Origin: an uncultured Photobacterium sp.
GTDB taxonomy: Bacteria; Pseudomonadota; Gammaproteobacteria; Enterobacterales; Vibrionaceae
Length of the DNA: 64,000 nt
Assembly (NCBI RefSeq): GCF_947039875.1
Contig: NZ_CAMRAN010000012.1
Span: 20,288-84,287 of the forward strand
Reading direction: 5' to 3'
The stretch's first letter is position 1. Each line of letters starts with the position of its first letter. The translations under genes were made by a program, and so were the position numbers. Under the pieces are notes generated by a model that saw only the letters and a program-made list of their open reading frames with translations, was not told the DNA's origin and ran no database searches. Below are positions 9,053 to 17,585 of the stretch, piece after piece.

Positions 9053-9769
9053 ATGAAAAAACAATTGTTAGCGATGGTACTTGGCGCTAGTGCGTTTGTT
9101 TCAACTACTGCAATGGCAGCAGATATTCCATTTCCTCATTTAGAAACAACGGGCCGTGGCGAAGTTACGGTTAAACCGGATATGGCGGTTTTTTCTGTTA
9201 ATGTGGTTGAAACTAAAAAAACGGCGGTTGATGCTAAGAAGGCTGTCGATCAAGCTGTCACTAAGTTTATTGAGCGTTTACAAGCATCAGGTGTGAATAA
9301 AAAAGACATTAATAGTGCCAATATTTCATTATCAGCACGGTACACTTACCCAAAAGACCAAAAACCGGAACTCTCAGGATTTAAAGCCAGTCGCAATATT
9401 GAGGTGACGGTACATCAACTAACGAAGCTGAATACTTATTTAGATGACGCGTTGGGTGATGGTATTAATCAAATAAATAATATTAATTTAAAAGTGTCTG
9501 ATGTTGAAAAATATCAACAACAAGCACGCCAAAAAGCGATTGAAAATGCTAAGCAAGTGGCTGCTTCATTAGCGCAAGGTTTTGATAATAAAATTGATAG
9601 TGTGTGGCGGATTGACTACAACACTAATGGCCAACCAATGCCATATCGTCAAAGTAATGATGCTGTGATGAGCAGTATGAGTAAAGGCTCTATCGATAAA
9701 AGCTATGCCGATAACAGCATTGTAATTAAAGACCGAGTTAATGTGATTTTTAAATTAGCTGAAAAATAA
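9053..9769 (+). CDS. yggE: SIMPL-domain periplasmic protein, YggE-like
   Basis: A secreted protein of 238 residues. A signal peptide (1-22, ending AMA before ADIPFP) is followed by one SIMPL domain (PF04402 type) with the typical start GRGEVTVKPDMAVFSVNV and later QARQKAIENAKQVAASLA. E. coli YggE lowers oxidative damage by an unclear mechanism. Its position between mscS and serA/rpiA is the same region as in E. coli, though argO and argP, which lie there in E. coli, are missing. Promoter elements upstream were not resolved. Confidence 0.88.
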   Translation: MKKQLLAMVLGASAFVSTTAMAADIPFPHLETTGRGEVTVKPDMAVFSVNVVETKKTAVDAKKAVDQAVTKFIERLQASGVNKKDINSANISLSARYTYPKDQKPELSGFKASRNIEVTVHQLTKLNTYLDDALGDGINQINNINLKVSDVEKYQQQARQKAIENAKQVAASLAQGFDNKIDSVWRIDYNTNGQPMPYRQSNDAVMSSMSKGSIDKSYADNSIVIKDRVNVIFKLAEK

Positions 9770-9813
9770 TTTGACGATAAAAATAATCAAATTAGAGATT
9801 AAATAGTAATAAA

Positions 9814-9838
9814 AAAGGAGAGCATGATGCTCTCCTTT
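9814..9838. terminator. Bidirectional terminator between yggE and serA
   Basis: A nearly perfect stem AAAGGAGAGC / GCTCTCCTTT, with A and T runs on both sides, lies between the convergent genes yggE (plus) and serA (minus). Confidence 0.85.
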
Positions 9839-9861
9839 ATCGTTATTAAATCGTTAATATT

Positions 9862-11094
9862 CTAATGTAAAATACGAGCGCGAATCGTACCTTCAATAGA
9901 TTTTAGTTGTTGTAATGCTTCTTTTGAACGTTCTGTTTCAACATCAATCACCACATAACCGACTTCCGCACCTGTTTGTAAGAATTGGGCTGCGATGTTA
10001 ATGCCTTCCGATGCAAAAATAGTGGTGATTTGATTTAACACTCCTGGACGGTTGTGGTGAATGTGGAGTAAACGAGAACAACCACTATGATGTTCTGGTA
10101 GTGATACTTCAGGAAAACCTACTGCTGATAATGTCGATCCGTTGTCTGAGTATTTCACTAATTTCCCAGCAACTTCAATGCCGATATTTTCTTGAGCTTC
10201 ATGAGTTGAACCGCCAATGTGTGGGGTTAAAAGTACGTTATCAAACTGCATTAAAGGGGATTCAAAGGGATTATTATTGGTTTGCGGCTCAATAGGAAAT
10301 ACATCAATAGCAGCGCCTGCAATGTGTTTGCTTTCTAATGCACTACATAACGCATCGATATCAACAACTGTTCCACGAGCTGCGTTGATAAAAATAGAAC
10401 CTGGCTTCATGCGCGCGAATTCTTCAACACCCATGAGATTAGCTGTTCCTTTTGTTTCTGGTACATGTAAGCTCACCACATCAGCTTTATTAAGTAACTC
10501 TGATAAAGAATTTACTTGAGTCGCATTACCTAGCGATAGCTTGCTTTCAATATCGTAGAAGCAGACTCGCATACCTAAGTTTTCAGCAAGAATACCGAGT
10601 TGAGTTCCAATATGACCATAACCAATGATGCCAAGGGTTTTGCCTCGCGCTTCAAATGCATTGTCGGCAGATTTAAACCATTCGCCACGATGAGCTTTGG
10701 CATTTTTTTCAGGAATACCACGCAATAATAATAGAATCTCACCAAGAACAAGTTCAGCAACACTACGAGTATTTGAAAATGGGGCATTGAAAACAGGGAT
10801 ACCGCGTATCATTGCTTCCTTAAGATCAACTTGATTGGTACCAATACAGAAACAACCGACGGCGGTTAGCTTTTTCGCTGCGGCAAAGACTGCTGGTGTT
10901 AATTGGGTACGTGAGCGAATACCAATGAAGTGAACATCTTTGATGGCTTCTAATAGTTGTTCACCATCAAGAGAACCTTTGTGGTAGTCAATATTGCTGT
11001 AACCTGCTTGCTGCAACACTTCTACTGTTGAAGGATGGAGACCTTCAAGGAGGAGGATTTTTATCTTTTCTTTATTGAGTGATACGGTTGCCAT
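9862..11094 (-). CDS. serA: D-3-phosphoglycerate dehydrogenase
   Basis: First enzyme of serine synthesis, oxidising 3-phosphoglycerate with NAD+. It has 410 residues, the E. coli length. The NAD-binding motif is GIIGYGHIGTQLG (about 155-167). The catalytic Arg lies in NAARGTVVD, and the catalytic His in TPHIGGSTHEAQ. A C-terminal ACT domain (about 338-410, starting HIHHNRPGVLNQI) would give feedback inhibition by serine. Its neighbour rpiA is in the same direction, but a terminator separates them. Confidence 0.97.
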   Translation of the reverse strand: MATVSLNKEKIKILLLEGLHPSTVEVLQQAGYSNIDYHKGSLDGEQLLEAIKDVHFIGIRSRTQLTPAVFAAAKKLTAVGCFCIGTNQVDLKEAMIRGIPVFNAPFSNTRSVAELVLGEILLLLRGIPEKNAKAHRGEWFKSADNAFEARGKTLGIIGYGHIGTQLGILAENLGMRVCFYDIESKLSLGNATQVNSLSELLNKADVVSLHVPETKGTANLMGVEEFARMKPGSIFINAARGTVVDIDALCSALESKHIAGAAIDVFPIEPQTNNNPFESPLMQFDNVLLTPHIGGSTHEAQENIGIEVAGKLVKYSDNGSTLSAVGFPEVSLPEHHSGCSRLLHIHHNRPGVLNQITTIFASEGINIAAQFLQTGAEVGYVVIDVETERSKEALQQLKSIEGTIRARILH

Positions 11095-11264
11095 AAGTTC
11101 TTATCCTTAAAAACGTGGCGACTGATAATGACAATTTTGCCTTAGCTTGGTTGCGGTAAATATTGCCTTTCAGTAGCTAAATGGTTAAATATTTGATTGT
11201 TCCTGTTTAATAAAGTATCAAAAATTAACCACTATGGGTAAGAATATTACAAAAAAGCCAATAA

Positions 11265-11309
11265 AAAACGGCAGCTAATGATTCACGAGCGATCAATAGC
11301 TGCCGTTTT
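11265..11309 (-). terminator. Terminator of rpiA
   Basis: A 13-bp stem AAAACGGCAGCTA / TAGCTGCCGTTTT with a long loop is followed on the minus strand by a T run. It lies 24 bp after the rpiA stop. Confidence 0.85.
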
Positions 11310-11332
11310 GTAATCAAATAATGAAGCAATCA

Positions 11333-11992
11333 TTATTTTGGGATGATTTTCGTGCCTTCTGGTGAGCCAACAAGTAATACATCAGCACCACGATGAGCAA
11401 ATAGACCGACAGTCACTACACCGGGTAAGGCGTTGATGCTGTCTTCCATTGCTTTAGGATCAGTGATAGCCATGTTGTAAACATCAAGAATGATATTGCC
11501 GTTATCCGTGATTACACCTTCACGGTAAACAGGATCACCTCCAAGTTTTACCAATTCTCGACCAATGAAAGATCGCGCCATTGGAATCACTTCAACGGGT
11601 AATGGGAACTGACCTAAGACATCAACTTGTTTGGTATTATCAACAATACAAATAAATTTTTCTGCGATAGCCGCGACAATTTTTTCACGGGTTAATGCGG
11701 CGCCGCCACCTTTGATCATGTCAAATTCAGCATTGATTTCATCTGCGCCATCAACATAAATATCAAGACTAGCAACATCGTTAGCATCAAAGACTTTAAT
11801 GCCAATTTGCTCTAGGCGCTCAGTTGAAGCAACAGAGCTTGAAACCGCCCCTTTGATCTCTTCTTTACGAGTTGCCAAGGCATCGATGAAGTGATTAACG
11901 GTTGAACCAGTACCTACACCAACAATACTGTTTTTCGTTACGTACTCAAGTGCTGCCCAACCCGCTGCTTTTTTCATTTCATCTTGTGTCAT
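11333..11992 (-). CDS. rpiA: Ribose-5-phosphate isomerase A
   Basis: Interconverts ribulose 5-phosphate and ribose 5-phosphate in the pentose phosphate pathway, supplying PRPP for purines. It has 219 residues, the same as E. coli RpiA. The phosphate loop GVGTGSTV (about 21-28), DGADEIN (about 81-87) and the catalytic [11 protein letters not shown] stretch (about 94-104) are all present. The ribosome site is GAGGAG on the minus strand. A PurR-like palindrome lies about 160 bp upstream. Confidence 0.97.
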   Translation of the reverse strand: MTQDEMKKAAGWAALEYVTKNSIVGVGTGSTVNHFIDALATRKEEIKGAVSSSVASTERLEQIGIKVFDANDVASLDIYVDGADEINAEFDMIKGGGAALTREKIVAAIAEKFICIVDNTKQVDVLGQFPLPVEVIPMARSFIGRELVKLGGDPVYREGVITDNGNIILDVYNMAITDPKAMEDSINALPGVVTVGLFAHRGADVLLVGSPEGTKIIPK

Positions 11993-12149
11993 GCCGTTCT
12001 CCTCGTAATGACCTCAATTATGCGAAAGGTGATTATAGCTAACCGAAGTGATTTCGTCAGTTGGATTCTATGGTTAATGGCTGCAAACTTAAAACTAAAA
12101 ATATAACTTTATGAATAACATACAATTACATTCGGTTTTTTTACCCAGA

Positions 12150-12165
12150 AACCAAACGTTTGCGT
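12150..12165. promoter_or_regulatory. PurR-operator-like site between fau and rpiA
   Basis: The 16-bp stretch matches the E. coli PurR consensus at 14 positions; the two mismatches are in the left arm. It lies just past the fau stop and about 160 bp before rpiA. A role in rpiA control is plausible because ribose 5-phosphate feeds purine synthesis. Confidence 0.45.
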
Positions 12166-12176
12166 TGAGGGTGTGA

Positions 12177-12797
12177 TCACTCGCTGAATTGATGGTTAGG
12201 GGTAATGATTAAGGGCAATGGCACATCCCATTCTTCGTTAGGTAATTGCGGTATATATTGGCAATCATGACCAATCCCAATTGGATAAGGCCCTTGGCGA
12301 TAGAGGTGCCACTGGCTCAGGGTTCTATCATAATATCCCCCACCCATACCAAGCCGTTGGCCTGTGCTATCAAAGGCGACCAATGGGGTACAAATAATAT
12401 CAAGCTCAGCAATAGGTTTAACTCGGCGTAAATCTAATTTAGGCTCACGAATATGGTAACGATTGGTGGTCATTGGCGTAGTTGCGTCGTAATGCAAAAA
12501 CAGTAAATGCCCTTTGCTAAAAGGATGCAACACTGGTAAGTAAACGGATTTTCCTTGTTGCCATAACCAATCAATAAACGGCTGCGGATCTATTTCACCA
12601 TCTGCCGCGAGATAAAGTGCAATATGTTGGCTGTGTTGAATTAAAGGTAAGGCTTGTAACCGTTGGGATAATTGTTGAGCAGCATGTTGTTGTTGTTGAG
12701 AAGATAACTGACGCCTAGCGTGACGAATGTGTTGTCGTAGTTGTTGGCGTAATGGTTGTGAGTTGGAAATGGGGGGCGTTATCACTTGAGTATCCAA
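12177..12797 (-). CDS. fau: 5-formyltetrahydrofolate cyclo-ligase
   Basis: ATP-dependent conversion of 5-formyl-THF to 5,10-methenyl-THF, also called YgfA. It has 206 residues. The late GMGGGYYDRTLSQ motif (about 150-162) is the family signature for ATP/Mg binding. The N-terminal RRQLSSQQQQHAAQQLSQRL stretch is unusually Gln-rich and encoded by many CAA codons. It lies directly downstream of the 6S RNA gene on the same strand, the conserved enterobacterial and vibrio arrangement in which the ssrS transcript reads into fau. Confidence 0.93.
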   Translation of the reverse strand: MDTQVITPPISNSQPLRQQLRQHIRHARRQLSSQQQQHAAQQLSQRLQALPLIQHSQHIALYLAADGEIDPQPFIDWLWQQGKSVYLPVLHPFSKGHLLFLHYDATTPMTTNRYHIREPKLDLRRVKPIAELDIICTPLVAFDSTGQRLGMGGGYYDRTLSQWHLYRQGPYPIGIGHDCQYIPQLPNEEWDVPLPLIITPNHQFSE

Positions 12798-12867
12798 TCC
12801 ATGAACGGTGAGGGTTTAGAGATTGTAGGATGCTAGCGCGTAGAAAGAAAGTGAAACTCAGAAAGGG

Positions 12868-13050
12868 GATGCCCCAAGGTGCCGTTGCGAAATAAGGCCC
12901 TTGAACCAGATGTTCAAGGTGGATTAGCAACATTAACCGTAGGCTTCTCAGTCGGGCTGAGCATGCTCAATAGTTAATAAAAAAGCTAATCCTGGGTATT
13001 TGCTTATCGGCTCGGGGACGTTCATTCACTGACGTACACCCCAGGGTCAA
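12868..13050 (-). ncRNA. ssrS: 6S RNA
   Basis: A small RNA that binds RNA polymerase with sigma-70 by mimicking an open promoter, which helps the shift to RpoS-dependent transcription. It is recognised by position (between zapA and fau) and by conserved blocks on the minus strand: a GTCCCCGAGCCGATA-like 5' part, GAGCATGCTC, GAGAAGCCT, and CCTTGAAC...GGTTCAAGG near the 3' end. The ends pair (CCTGGGGTG near 13045 with CACCTTGGGG near 12875), giving the long closed stem. The length is about 183 nt, and the exact ends are estimates. Confidence 0.9.
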
Positions 13051-13057
13051 TTCATTA

Positions 13058-13357
13058 TCAACGCTTTGGCTGATTTTGCAATACTTTATCCAAATTTTCT
13101 TCTAGTGAATTGATTTTATTGGATATTAATTCAGCGTTGCGATTATGTTCTTGTCGTTCTAAATGCAATTCATTACTGATGTTCAGACCAGTAAAGATCA
13201 ATAATTGTTCTACGGATACACTACTACGCGCAGACATATCTTTCAAGCGCTGGTCAAAATCTGCCGCCGCGGCACGTAATGCATCTTCTTGACCTATTGG
13301 GCAATTCACTTTTAACTTTTTGCCCAATACTTGAATTTCTACAGCCTGAGTACTCAT
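13058..13357 (-). CDS. zapA: Cell division protein ZapA
   Basis: A 99-residue cytoplasmic protein that bundles FtsZ filaments. The N-terminal part (AVEIQVLGKKLKVNCP, then EDALRAAAADFDQRLKDM) matches ZapA, and the C-terminal half is a coiled coil (about 65-95) for dimerisation. It is divergent from ygfB and directly upstream of 6S RNA, the conserved order. Confidence 0.93.
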   Translation of the reverse strand: MSTQAVEIQVLGKKLKVNCPIGQEDALRAAAADFDQRLKDMSARSSVSVEQLLIFTGLNISNELHLERQEHNRNAELISNKINSLEENLDKVLQNQPKR

Positions 13358-13749
13358 AAATCTTCGATTTGCTCCGTGCCAGAATGGGTGTTCATTCCGC
13401 TTGCGACTAGTGCCAATATAGAAAAACCCTACTTAAGATGCAAGCGGCTATGTCTCGGTTTCGATTCAATAGCATCTGACAAGACAGATATTAATCACAC
13501 TCACTATGGAGTTGGTTAAGGATTGAACGTTATCGCCAGTGTTATCATTTGCTGAACTAGGCTTAAGTGTTAGCATAACACAGTGCTCGCATTCGCTCAT
13601 TGCTATTTATTATACTAACTAAGCCATAAGTGTGATTATTGTTTGGTACAATTTCAAAGTGTAATGTTAATTACTGACATCATTTTAAATTCAGTAATGG
13701 TCACAAAACTATTTATTTTAAATCGCGCCAATTAAAAAGGTGATAAGCC
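13358..13749. other. Divergent zapA-ygfB intergenic region with an inverted repeat
   Basis: About 390 bp holding the zapA and ygfB promoters. An 8-bp perfect inverted repeat (CCGCTTGC at 13397-13404, GCAAGCGG at 13440-13447) lies in what should be the zapA leader. The enclosed loop has a short T run on the minus strand. A 62-codon plus-strand frame across this area looks accidental. Confidence 0.45.
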
Positions 13750-14331
13750 ATGAGTGAAATAACCCTGCCAACATACCAAGCTGTAGAAGCTGAATTAAAA
13801 CAACAAGGCTTGGCTGCTATGCCTGCTGAATTACATGGTTTACTTAGCGGAATGATTTGTGGTGGTTTAGCTGTTGATGATGAAAGTTGGGTCGGTCCTG
13901 TTTGTGATTACGCCAATGAAGGCCAGCCGATGACAGACGGCGCCAAAATGATGGTACGGACGCTATTTACAACGACGGCTGATGAGTTGATTGGTGGTGG
14001 ATTTGAATTTTCATTATTGATGCCTGATGATGACGAGCCGTTAGCCACTCGCGCTGAAGCATTAACTGAGTGGGTAAACAGTTTTATTTCTGGTTTAGGA
14101 CTAATGGATTTGCAAAAAAATCAATTATCTGAGGAAATAACTGAAGCACTGGCTGATTTACAAGAGATCTCACAACTTGGCATTGATGAAGACGAAGATC
14201 TTGAAGATCAAGCGGCTTTATTTGAACAAGTGCTTGAACATGTACGTATGTGTGTCTTGAGTTGTCATTCTGAATTAGGTCAACGCCTTGTCAATGATGA
14301 TAATGCTGACGAAATGCCAACTCTTCACTAA
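13750..14331 (+). CDS. ygfB: UPF0149 family protein YgfB
   Basis: A 193-residue acidic cytoplasmic protein of the UPF0149/YgfB family. Conserved parts are LHGLLSGMICGG (about 24-35), the tryptophan-bearing WVNSFISGLGL (about 112-122) and the acidic C terminus. The molecular role of the E. coli protein is not settled. In Pseudomonas a homologue affects beta-lactam resistance by acting on AlpA. In E. coli pepP follows; here ubiH follows after only 27 bp. Confidence 0.92.
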   Translation: MSEITLPTYQAVEAELKQQGLAAMPAELHGLLSGMICGGLAVDDESWVGPVCDYANEGQPMTDGAKMMVRTLFTTTADELIGGGFEFSLLMPDDDEPLATRAEALTEWVNSFISGLGLMDLQKNQLSEEITEALADLQEISQLGIDEDEDLEDQAALFEQVLEHVRMCVLSCHSELGQRLVNDDNADEMPTLH

Positions 14332-14358
14332 TTATTTCGATGGCGAAAGGGACAAAAT

Positions 14359-15546
14359 GTGAAGCAATATGATGTGGTTATTGCGGGTGGCGCAATGGTG
14401 GGTGCATGTCTAGCGATAGCACTGGATGAATTAACGCAGCATCAATTACATATCGCGGTTGTTGAAGCGGTAGCGGCTGATCAGCATGGGCATCCTGGCT
14501 ATGATGCTCGCAGTATTGCGTTGTCTCATGGGTCAAGTCGATTGTTAGATACGATCCAACTTTGGCCTGCTTTAGCAAAGGTTGCGACGGCAATTGAACA
14601 TATTCATGTATCGGATCGCGGTCATGCTGGAATGGTTGAGCTGTCTGCGCAGCAATTGGCAGTTGATGCGCTAGGTTATGTGATTGAATTAGCTGATGCG
14701 GGGAAAATTTTTCACCATCAGTTAGCGACTCGCCCTCAAATTGATCTGTTTTGTCCCGCTAAAGTTGAACATATTGAGCGTACTCAGGCTGAGGCATTGG
14801 TGCGTTTAAATACAGGAAAACGGCTACGGACTAAATTAGTGGTTGCTGCTGATGGTGCGACGTCACATTGTTGTAACTTGTTGCGTATTGGTTGTGATGA
14901 ACATGATTTTGAGCAAGTCGCGGTTATTGCTAACATTACCACTGCTAAGCCACATCAAGGCCAAGCTTTTGAACGCTTTACTAAATATGGTCCTGTGGCA
15001 TTGTTGCCGATGGCTCAAGGACGGAATTCATTGGTGTGGTGTATTGAACCGCACCAACAAGCACGCATTATGGCATTATCAGATGCGCAATTTTTAGCAG
15101 AATTACAAGCCGTGTTTGGCTGGCGTTTAGGGGCACTAACTGTTGTTGGTGAGCGTTATTGCTACCCTTTAATTTTACGTCAATCACAGCGGCTAGTCTC
15201 ACACCGTACTGCGGTGATTGGTAATGCGGCTCAAACGCTTCATCCTATTGCTGGACAAGGGTTTAATCTTGGTTTACGTGATGTGATGACTCTGGCGGAA
15301 GAAATTGCAGCTGGCGTTCAGCGCGGTGCTGATATTGGTTTACCTACCGTATTAGGTCGTTACCGTGAACGCCGTTTACCTGATCGTCAAGCGACGGTAT
15401 CCATGACCGCCGGGCTGGTAAGCTTATTTGCAAATGATAATCCTGCACTGGTTGCTGGACGTAATCTGGGCTTGATGACCATGAGCCTTTCTAACACACT
15501 TCAAGCACCGCTGTTACGCCGTGCCATGGGACAGGTAAAACGATAG
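14359..15546 (+). CDS. ubiH: 2-octaprenyl-6-methoxyphenol hydroxylase
   Basis: A flavin monooxygenase for ring hydroxylation in ubiquinone synthesis, membrane-associated within the Ubi complex. It has 395 residues. The FAD dinucleotide motif is GGAMVGACLAIAL (about 10-22), the middle motif is ADGATSHCC, and the second FAD motif is GNAAQTLHPIAGQGFNLGL (about 286-304), where the usual GD is GN as in other UbiH proteins. The start is GTG at 14359 after an AAGGGA site. The gene lies between ygfB and ubiI, and the usual pepP is absent. Confidence 0.92.
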   Translation: MKQYDVVIAGGAMVGACLAIALDELTQHQLHIAVVEAVAADQHGHPGYDARSIALSHGSSRLLDTIQLWPALAKVATAIEHIHVSDRGHAGMVELSAQQLAVDALGYVIELADAGKIFHHQLATRPQIDLFCPAKVEHIERTQAEALVRLNTGKRLRTKLVVAADGATSHCCNLLRIGCDEHDFEQVAVIANITTAKPHQGQAFERFTKYGPVALLPMAQGRNSLVWCIEPHQQARIMALSDAQFLAELQAVFGWRLGALTVVGERYCYPLILRQSQRLVSHRTAVIGNAAQTLHPIAGQGFNLGLRDVMTLAEEIAAGVQRGADIGLPTVLGRYRERRLPDRQATVSMTAGLVSLFANDNPALVAGRNLGLMTMSLSNTLQAPLLRRAMGQVKR

Positions 15547-15548
15547 CT

Positions 15549-16760
15549 ATGATGCAAAATGTTGATGTCGCCATTATCGGTGGTGGAATGGTTGGTTTAA
15601 CACTGGCCGCAGCGTTAGCCGATACTGAATTACGTATAGCGGTGATTGAAGGTCAATTGCCGAATCCTGAATTAGCCGCTTTGCCTGATATTCGTGTATC
15701 GGCATTGAGCCGTGCTAGTGAACGCATTTTACGTAGCGTGGGGGCGTGGGAAGGTATTTGCTGTCGCCGAATGAGCCCTTACAGCAAAATGGAAGTGTGG
15801 GAGCAAGACAGTTTTGCCCATATTGATTTTGACGCTGAGCGGCTATCACAACCGGATTTAGGTCATATTGTTGAAAATCGAGTAGTGCAATTAGCATTGT
15901 TAGAACAGGTTAACAAACAACATAACGTGACCGTCATTGCCCCTGACCGCTGCCAAAATATTGCTTTTGGGGAAACGGAAGCATGGTTGACTTTAGCCTC
16001 TGGTAAAAACCTCACCGCTAAATTAGTGGTTGGTGCTGATGGTGCCAATTCATGGTTACGCCAACACGTGGATATTCCTCTGACACAGCGGGATTATGGT
16101 CATAGTGCATTAGTGGCTAATATCCGTTGTGATGAGCCTCATTTACAAACCGCCCGTCAAATTTTTCGTCCTGATGGTCCGTTGGCCTTTTTACCTTTAG
16201 CTGAAAAAGATTTATGTTCGATTGTGTGGTCATTACCACCTGAGCAAGCATTACAGCTGTGTGATGTTAGTGATGAAGAGTTTAATCAGCATTTAACGAC
16301 AGCTTTTGATCACCGTTTGGGTTTGTGTCGCGTGGAAGGTGAGCGCCAAACCTTTCCTCTAAAAATGCGTTATGCTCAAGATTTTGTACGTGAACGGGTC
16401 GCGTTAGTTGGCGATGCAGCCCACACGATTCATCCGTTAGCTGGGCAAGGGGTTAACTTAGGCTTATTAGATGCAGCGGCCTTAGCGCAAGAGATCATTG
16501 GTTTGTGGCAAGCGGAAAAAGACATTGGTAAGCAGGTTAATTTACGTCATTACGAACGCTGGCGTAAAGCGGAAGCAGCGAAAATGATCACCGCGATGCA
16601 AGGTTTTAAGTCGTTGTTTGATGGCGCTCATCCAGCGAAAAAACTGGTACGTGATTTAGGAATGTTATTTGCTAATAATGCCCCAGGCGTTAAAGATGAA
16701 TTCATGCGTCGAGCATTAGGATTAAGTGGCGAATTACCTGAATTAGCGCGCTATAAATAA
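15549..16760 (+). CDS. ubiI: 2-octaprenylphenol (C5) hydroxylase UbiI
   Basis: A 403-residue FAD monooxygenase hydroxylating C5 in ubiquinone synthesis, formerly VisC. It has the FAD motif GGGMVGLTLAAAL (about 11-23), VGADGANSWLR (about 160) and GDAAHTIHPLAGQGVNLGL (about 289-307). It begins 3 bp after ubiH, so the two are co-translated. A terminator follows, whereas E. coli has the gcvTHP operon close by. Confidence 0.94.
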   Translation: MMQNVDVAIIGGGMVGLTLAAALADTELRIAVIEGQLPNPELAALPDIRVSALSRASERILRSVGAWEGICCRRMSPYSKMEVWEQDSFAHIDFDAERLSQPDLGHIVENRVVQLALLEQVNKQHNVTVIAPDRCQNIAFGETEAWLTLASGKNLTAKLVVGADGANSWLRQHVDIPLTQRDYGHSALVANIRCDEPHLQTARQIFRPDGPLAFLPLAEKDLCSIVWSLPPEQALQLCDVSDEEFNQHLTTAFDHRLGLCRVEGERQTFPLKMRYAQDFVRERVALVGDAAHTIHPLAGQGVNLGLLDAAALAQEIIGLWQAEKDIGKQVNLRHYERWRKAEAAKMITAMQGFKSLFDGAHPAKKLVRDLGMLFANNAPGVKDEFMRRALGLSGELPELARYK

Positions 16761-16797
16761 GCTGTAATCAGCCACTGAACTGAGTGATTATTTATTA

Positions 16798-16832
16798 AAC
16801 CGTAATAAATTTTTTGTTACGGTTTTTTTTGT
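16798..16832 (+). terminator. Terminator of the ygfB-ubiH-ubiI operon
   Basis: Stem AACCGTAA / TTACGGTT with an 11-nt loop and a run of eight T after it. Confidence 0.85.
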
Positions 16833-16919
16833 TCTCAAATTGAGCAAAAGATATTTTTTCACCTACAGTAAATAGAGTGATAACGACCTATTAATTGTGA
16901 GCTTAAAAAGGATGTGAGA

Positions 16920-17342
16920 ATGAGCTATGTGCCCTCAGAATTAAAATTTACTCATACCCATGAATGGTTACGTGATGAAGGTGATGGAATTTATACCGTT
17001 GGTATTAGTGATCATGCTCAAGCCTTACTTGGTGATATGGTATTTATTGACCTTCCTGACAGTGGGGCGGCTATTGATGGCGGAGAAGAATGTGCCATTA
17101 TTGAATCCGTAAAAGCAGCATCCGATATTTATGCACCATGTACGGGCACGATTATCACTATTAATGACGAGCTCGAGGCTGCACCTGAATTAGTCAATAA
17201 TGATCCCTATGGTGATGGGTGGTTATTTCAAATTCGAATTGATACAGATGCGGATGTGGATGAGTTGTTGGATGCTGAGGACTATTTAGCGACGATTGTT
17301 GATGATGAATGGCGTAAAAACATTAAAGCCCACATACTGTAG
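16920..17342 (+). CDS. gcvH: Glycine cleavage system H protein, C-terminally extended
   Basis: The lipoyl carrier of the glycine cleavage complex. The lipoylated Lys65 is in ESVKAASDIYAP, and the fold-defining HEWLRDEGDG and LLGDMVFIDLP blocks are intact. The start at 16920 follows AAAAAGGAT and gives MSYVPSELK; a GTG at 16914 is less likely. The body ends ...IVDDE at residue 130, the place where E. coli GcvH stops (LLEDE). Here the next codon is TGG (17310-17312), and ten more residues follow to a TAG at 17340 inside the terminator hairpin. A former stop may have mutated to Trp. gcvT and gcvP are not next to it, so this copy depends on partners elsewhere or is a relic. Confidence 0.88.
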   Translation: MSYVPSELKFTHTHEWLRDEGDGIYTVGISDHAQALLGDMVFIDLPDSGAAIDGGEECAIIESVKAASDIYAPCTGTIITINDELEAAPELVNNDPYGDGWLFQIRIDTDADVDELLDAEDYLATIVDDEWRKNIKAHIL

Positions 17343-17353
17343 TGGGCTTTATT
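17325..17353. terminator. Terminator overlapping the gcvH stop
   Basis: A perfect 9-bp stem AAAGCCCAC / GTGGGCTTT with an 8-nt loop. The gcvH TAG spans the loop and the first base of the 3' arm. It lies between convergent gcvH and ytfK. Confidence 0.8.
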
Positions 17354-17381
17354 CGAGAGGCTTTAATTCTAAAGGATTGGC

Positions 17382-17585
17382 TTAGTAAATTTCACGTAGA
17401 CGCTTAATTTCTAAGTTAACCTCGTTCACTGTATCGTAATGATGCTGTTGTGCTTTTAATGGCACCAACAATATTCCTTTCTCAAAATGATAGCCGCCAC
17501 GGCCATCAATATAAATTCTTCCTTTAAATATACGACTAACATGCTTGGCAATTAGTTTCGGCAAGTAGCGTTTGAACATCCGCAT
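17382..17585 (-). CDS. ytfK: YtfK-like (DUF1107) stress protein
   Basis: A small basic protein of 67 residues. It follows the pattern of E. coli YtfK almost end to end: MFKRYLPKLIAKHV, IFKGRIYIDGRG, FEKGILLVP, then EVNLEIKRL. E. coli YtfK binds SpoT and tips it toward (p)ppGpp synthesis during phosphate or fatty-acid stress. The second ATG (residue 3) at 17579 gives the usual MFKRY start. The IS6 relic begins about 175 bp upstream of its start, so its promoter region may have been altered by insertion. Confidence 0.8.
   Translation of the reverse strand: MRMFKRYLPKLIAKHVSRIFKGRIYIDGRGGYHFEKGILLVPLKAQQHHYDTVNEVNLEIKRLREIY

Noticed and set aside
13331..13519. A 62-codon plus-strand frame between zapA and ygfB
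   Set aside because: It overlaps the zapA start antisense and shows no recognisable content.
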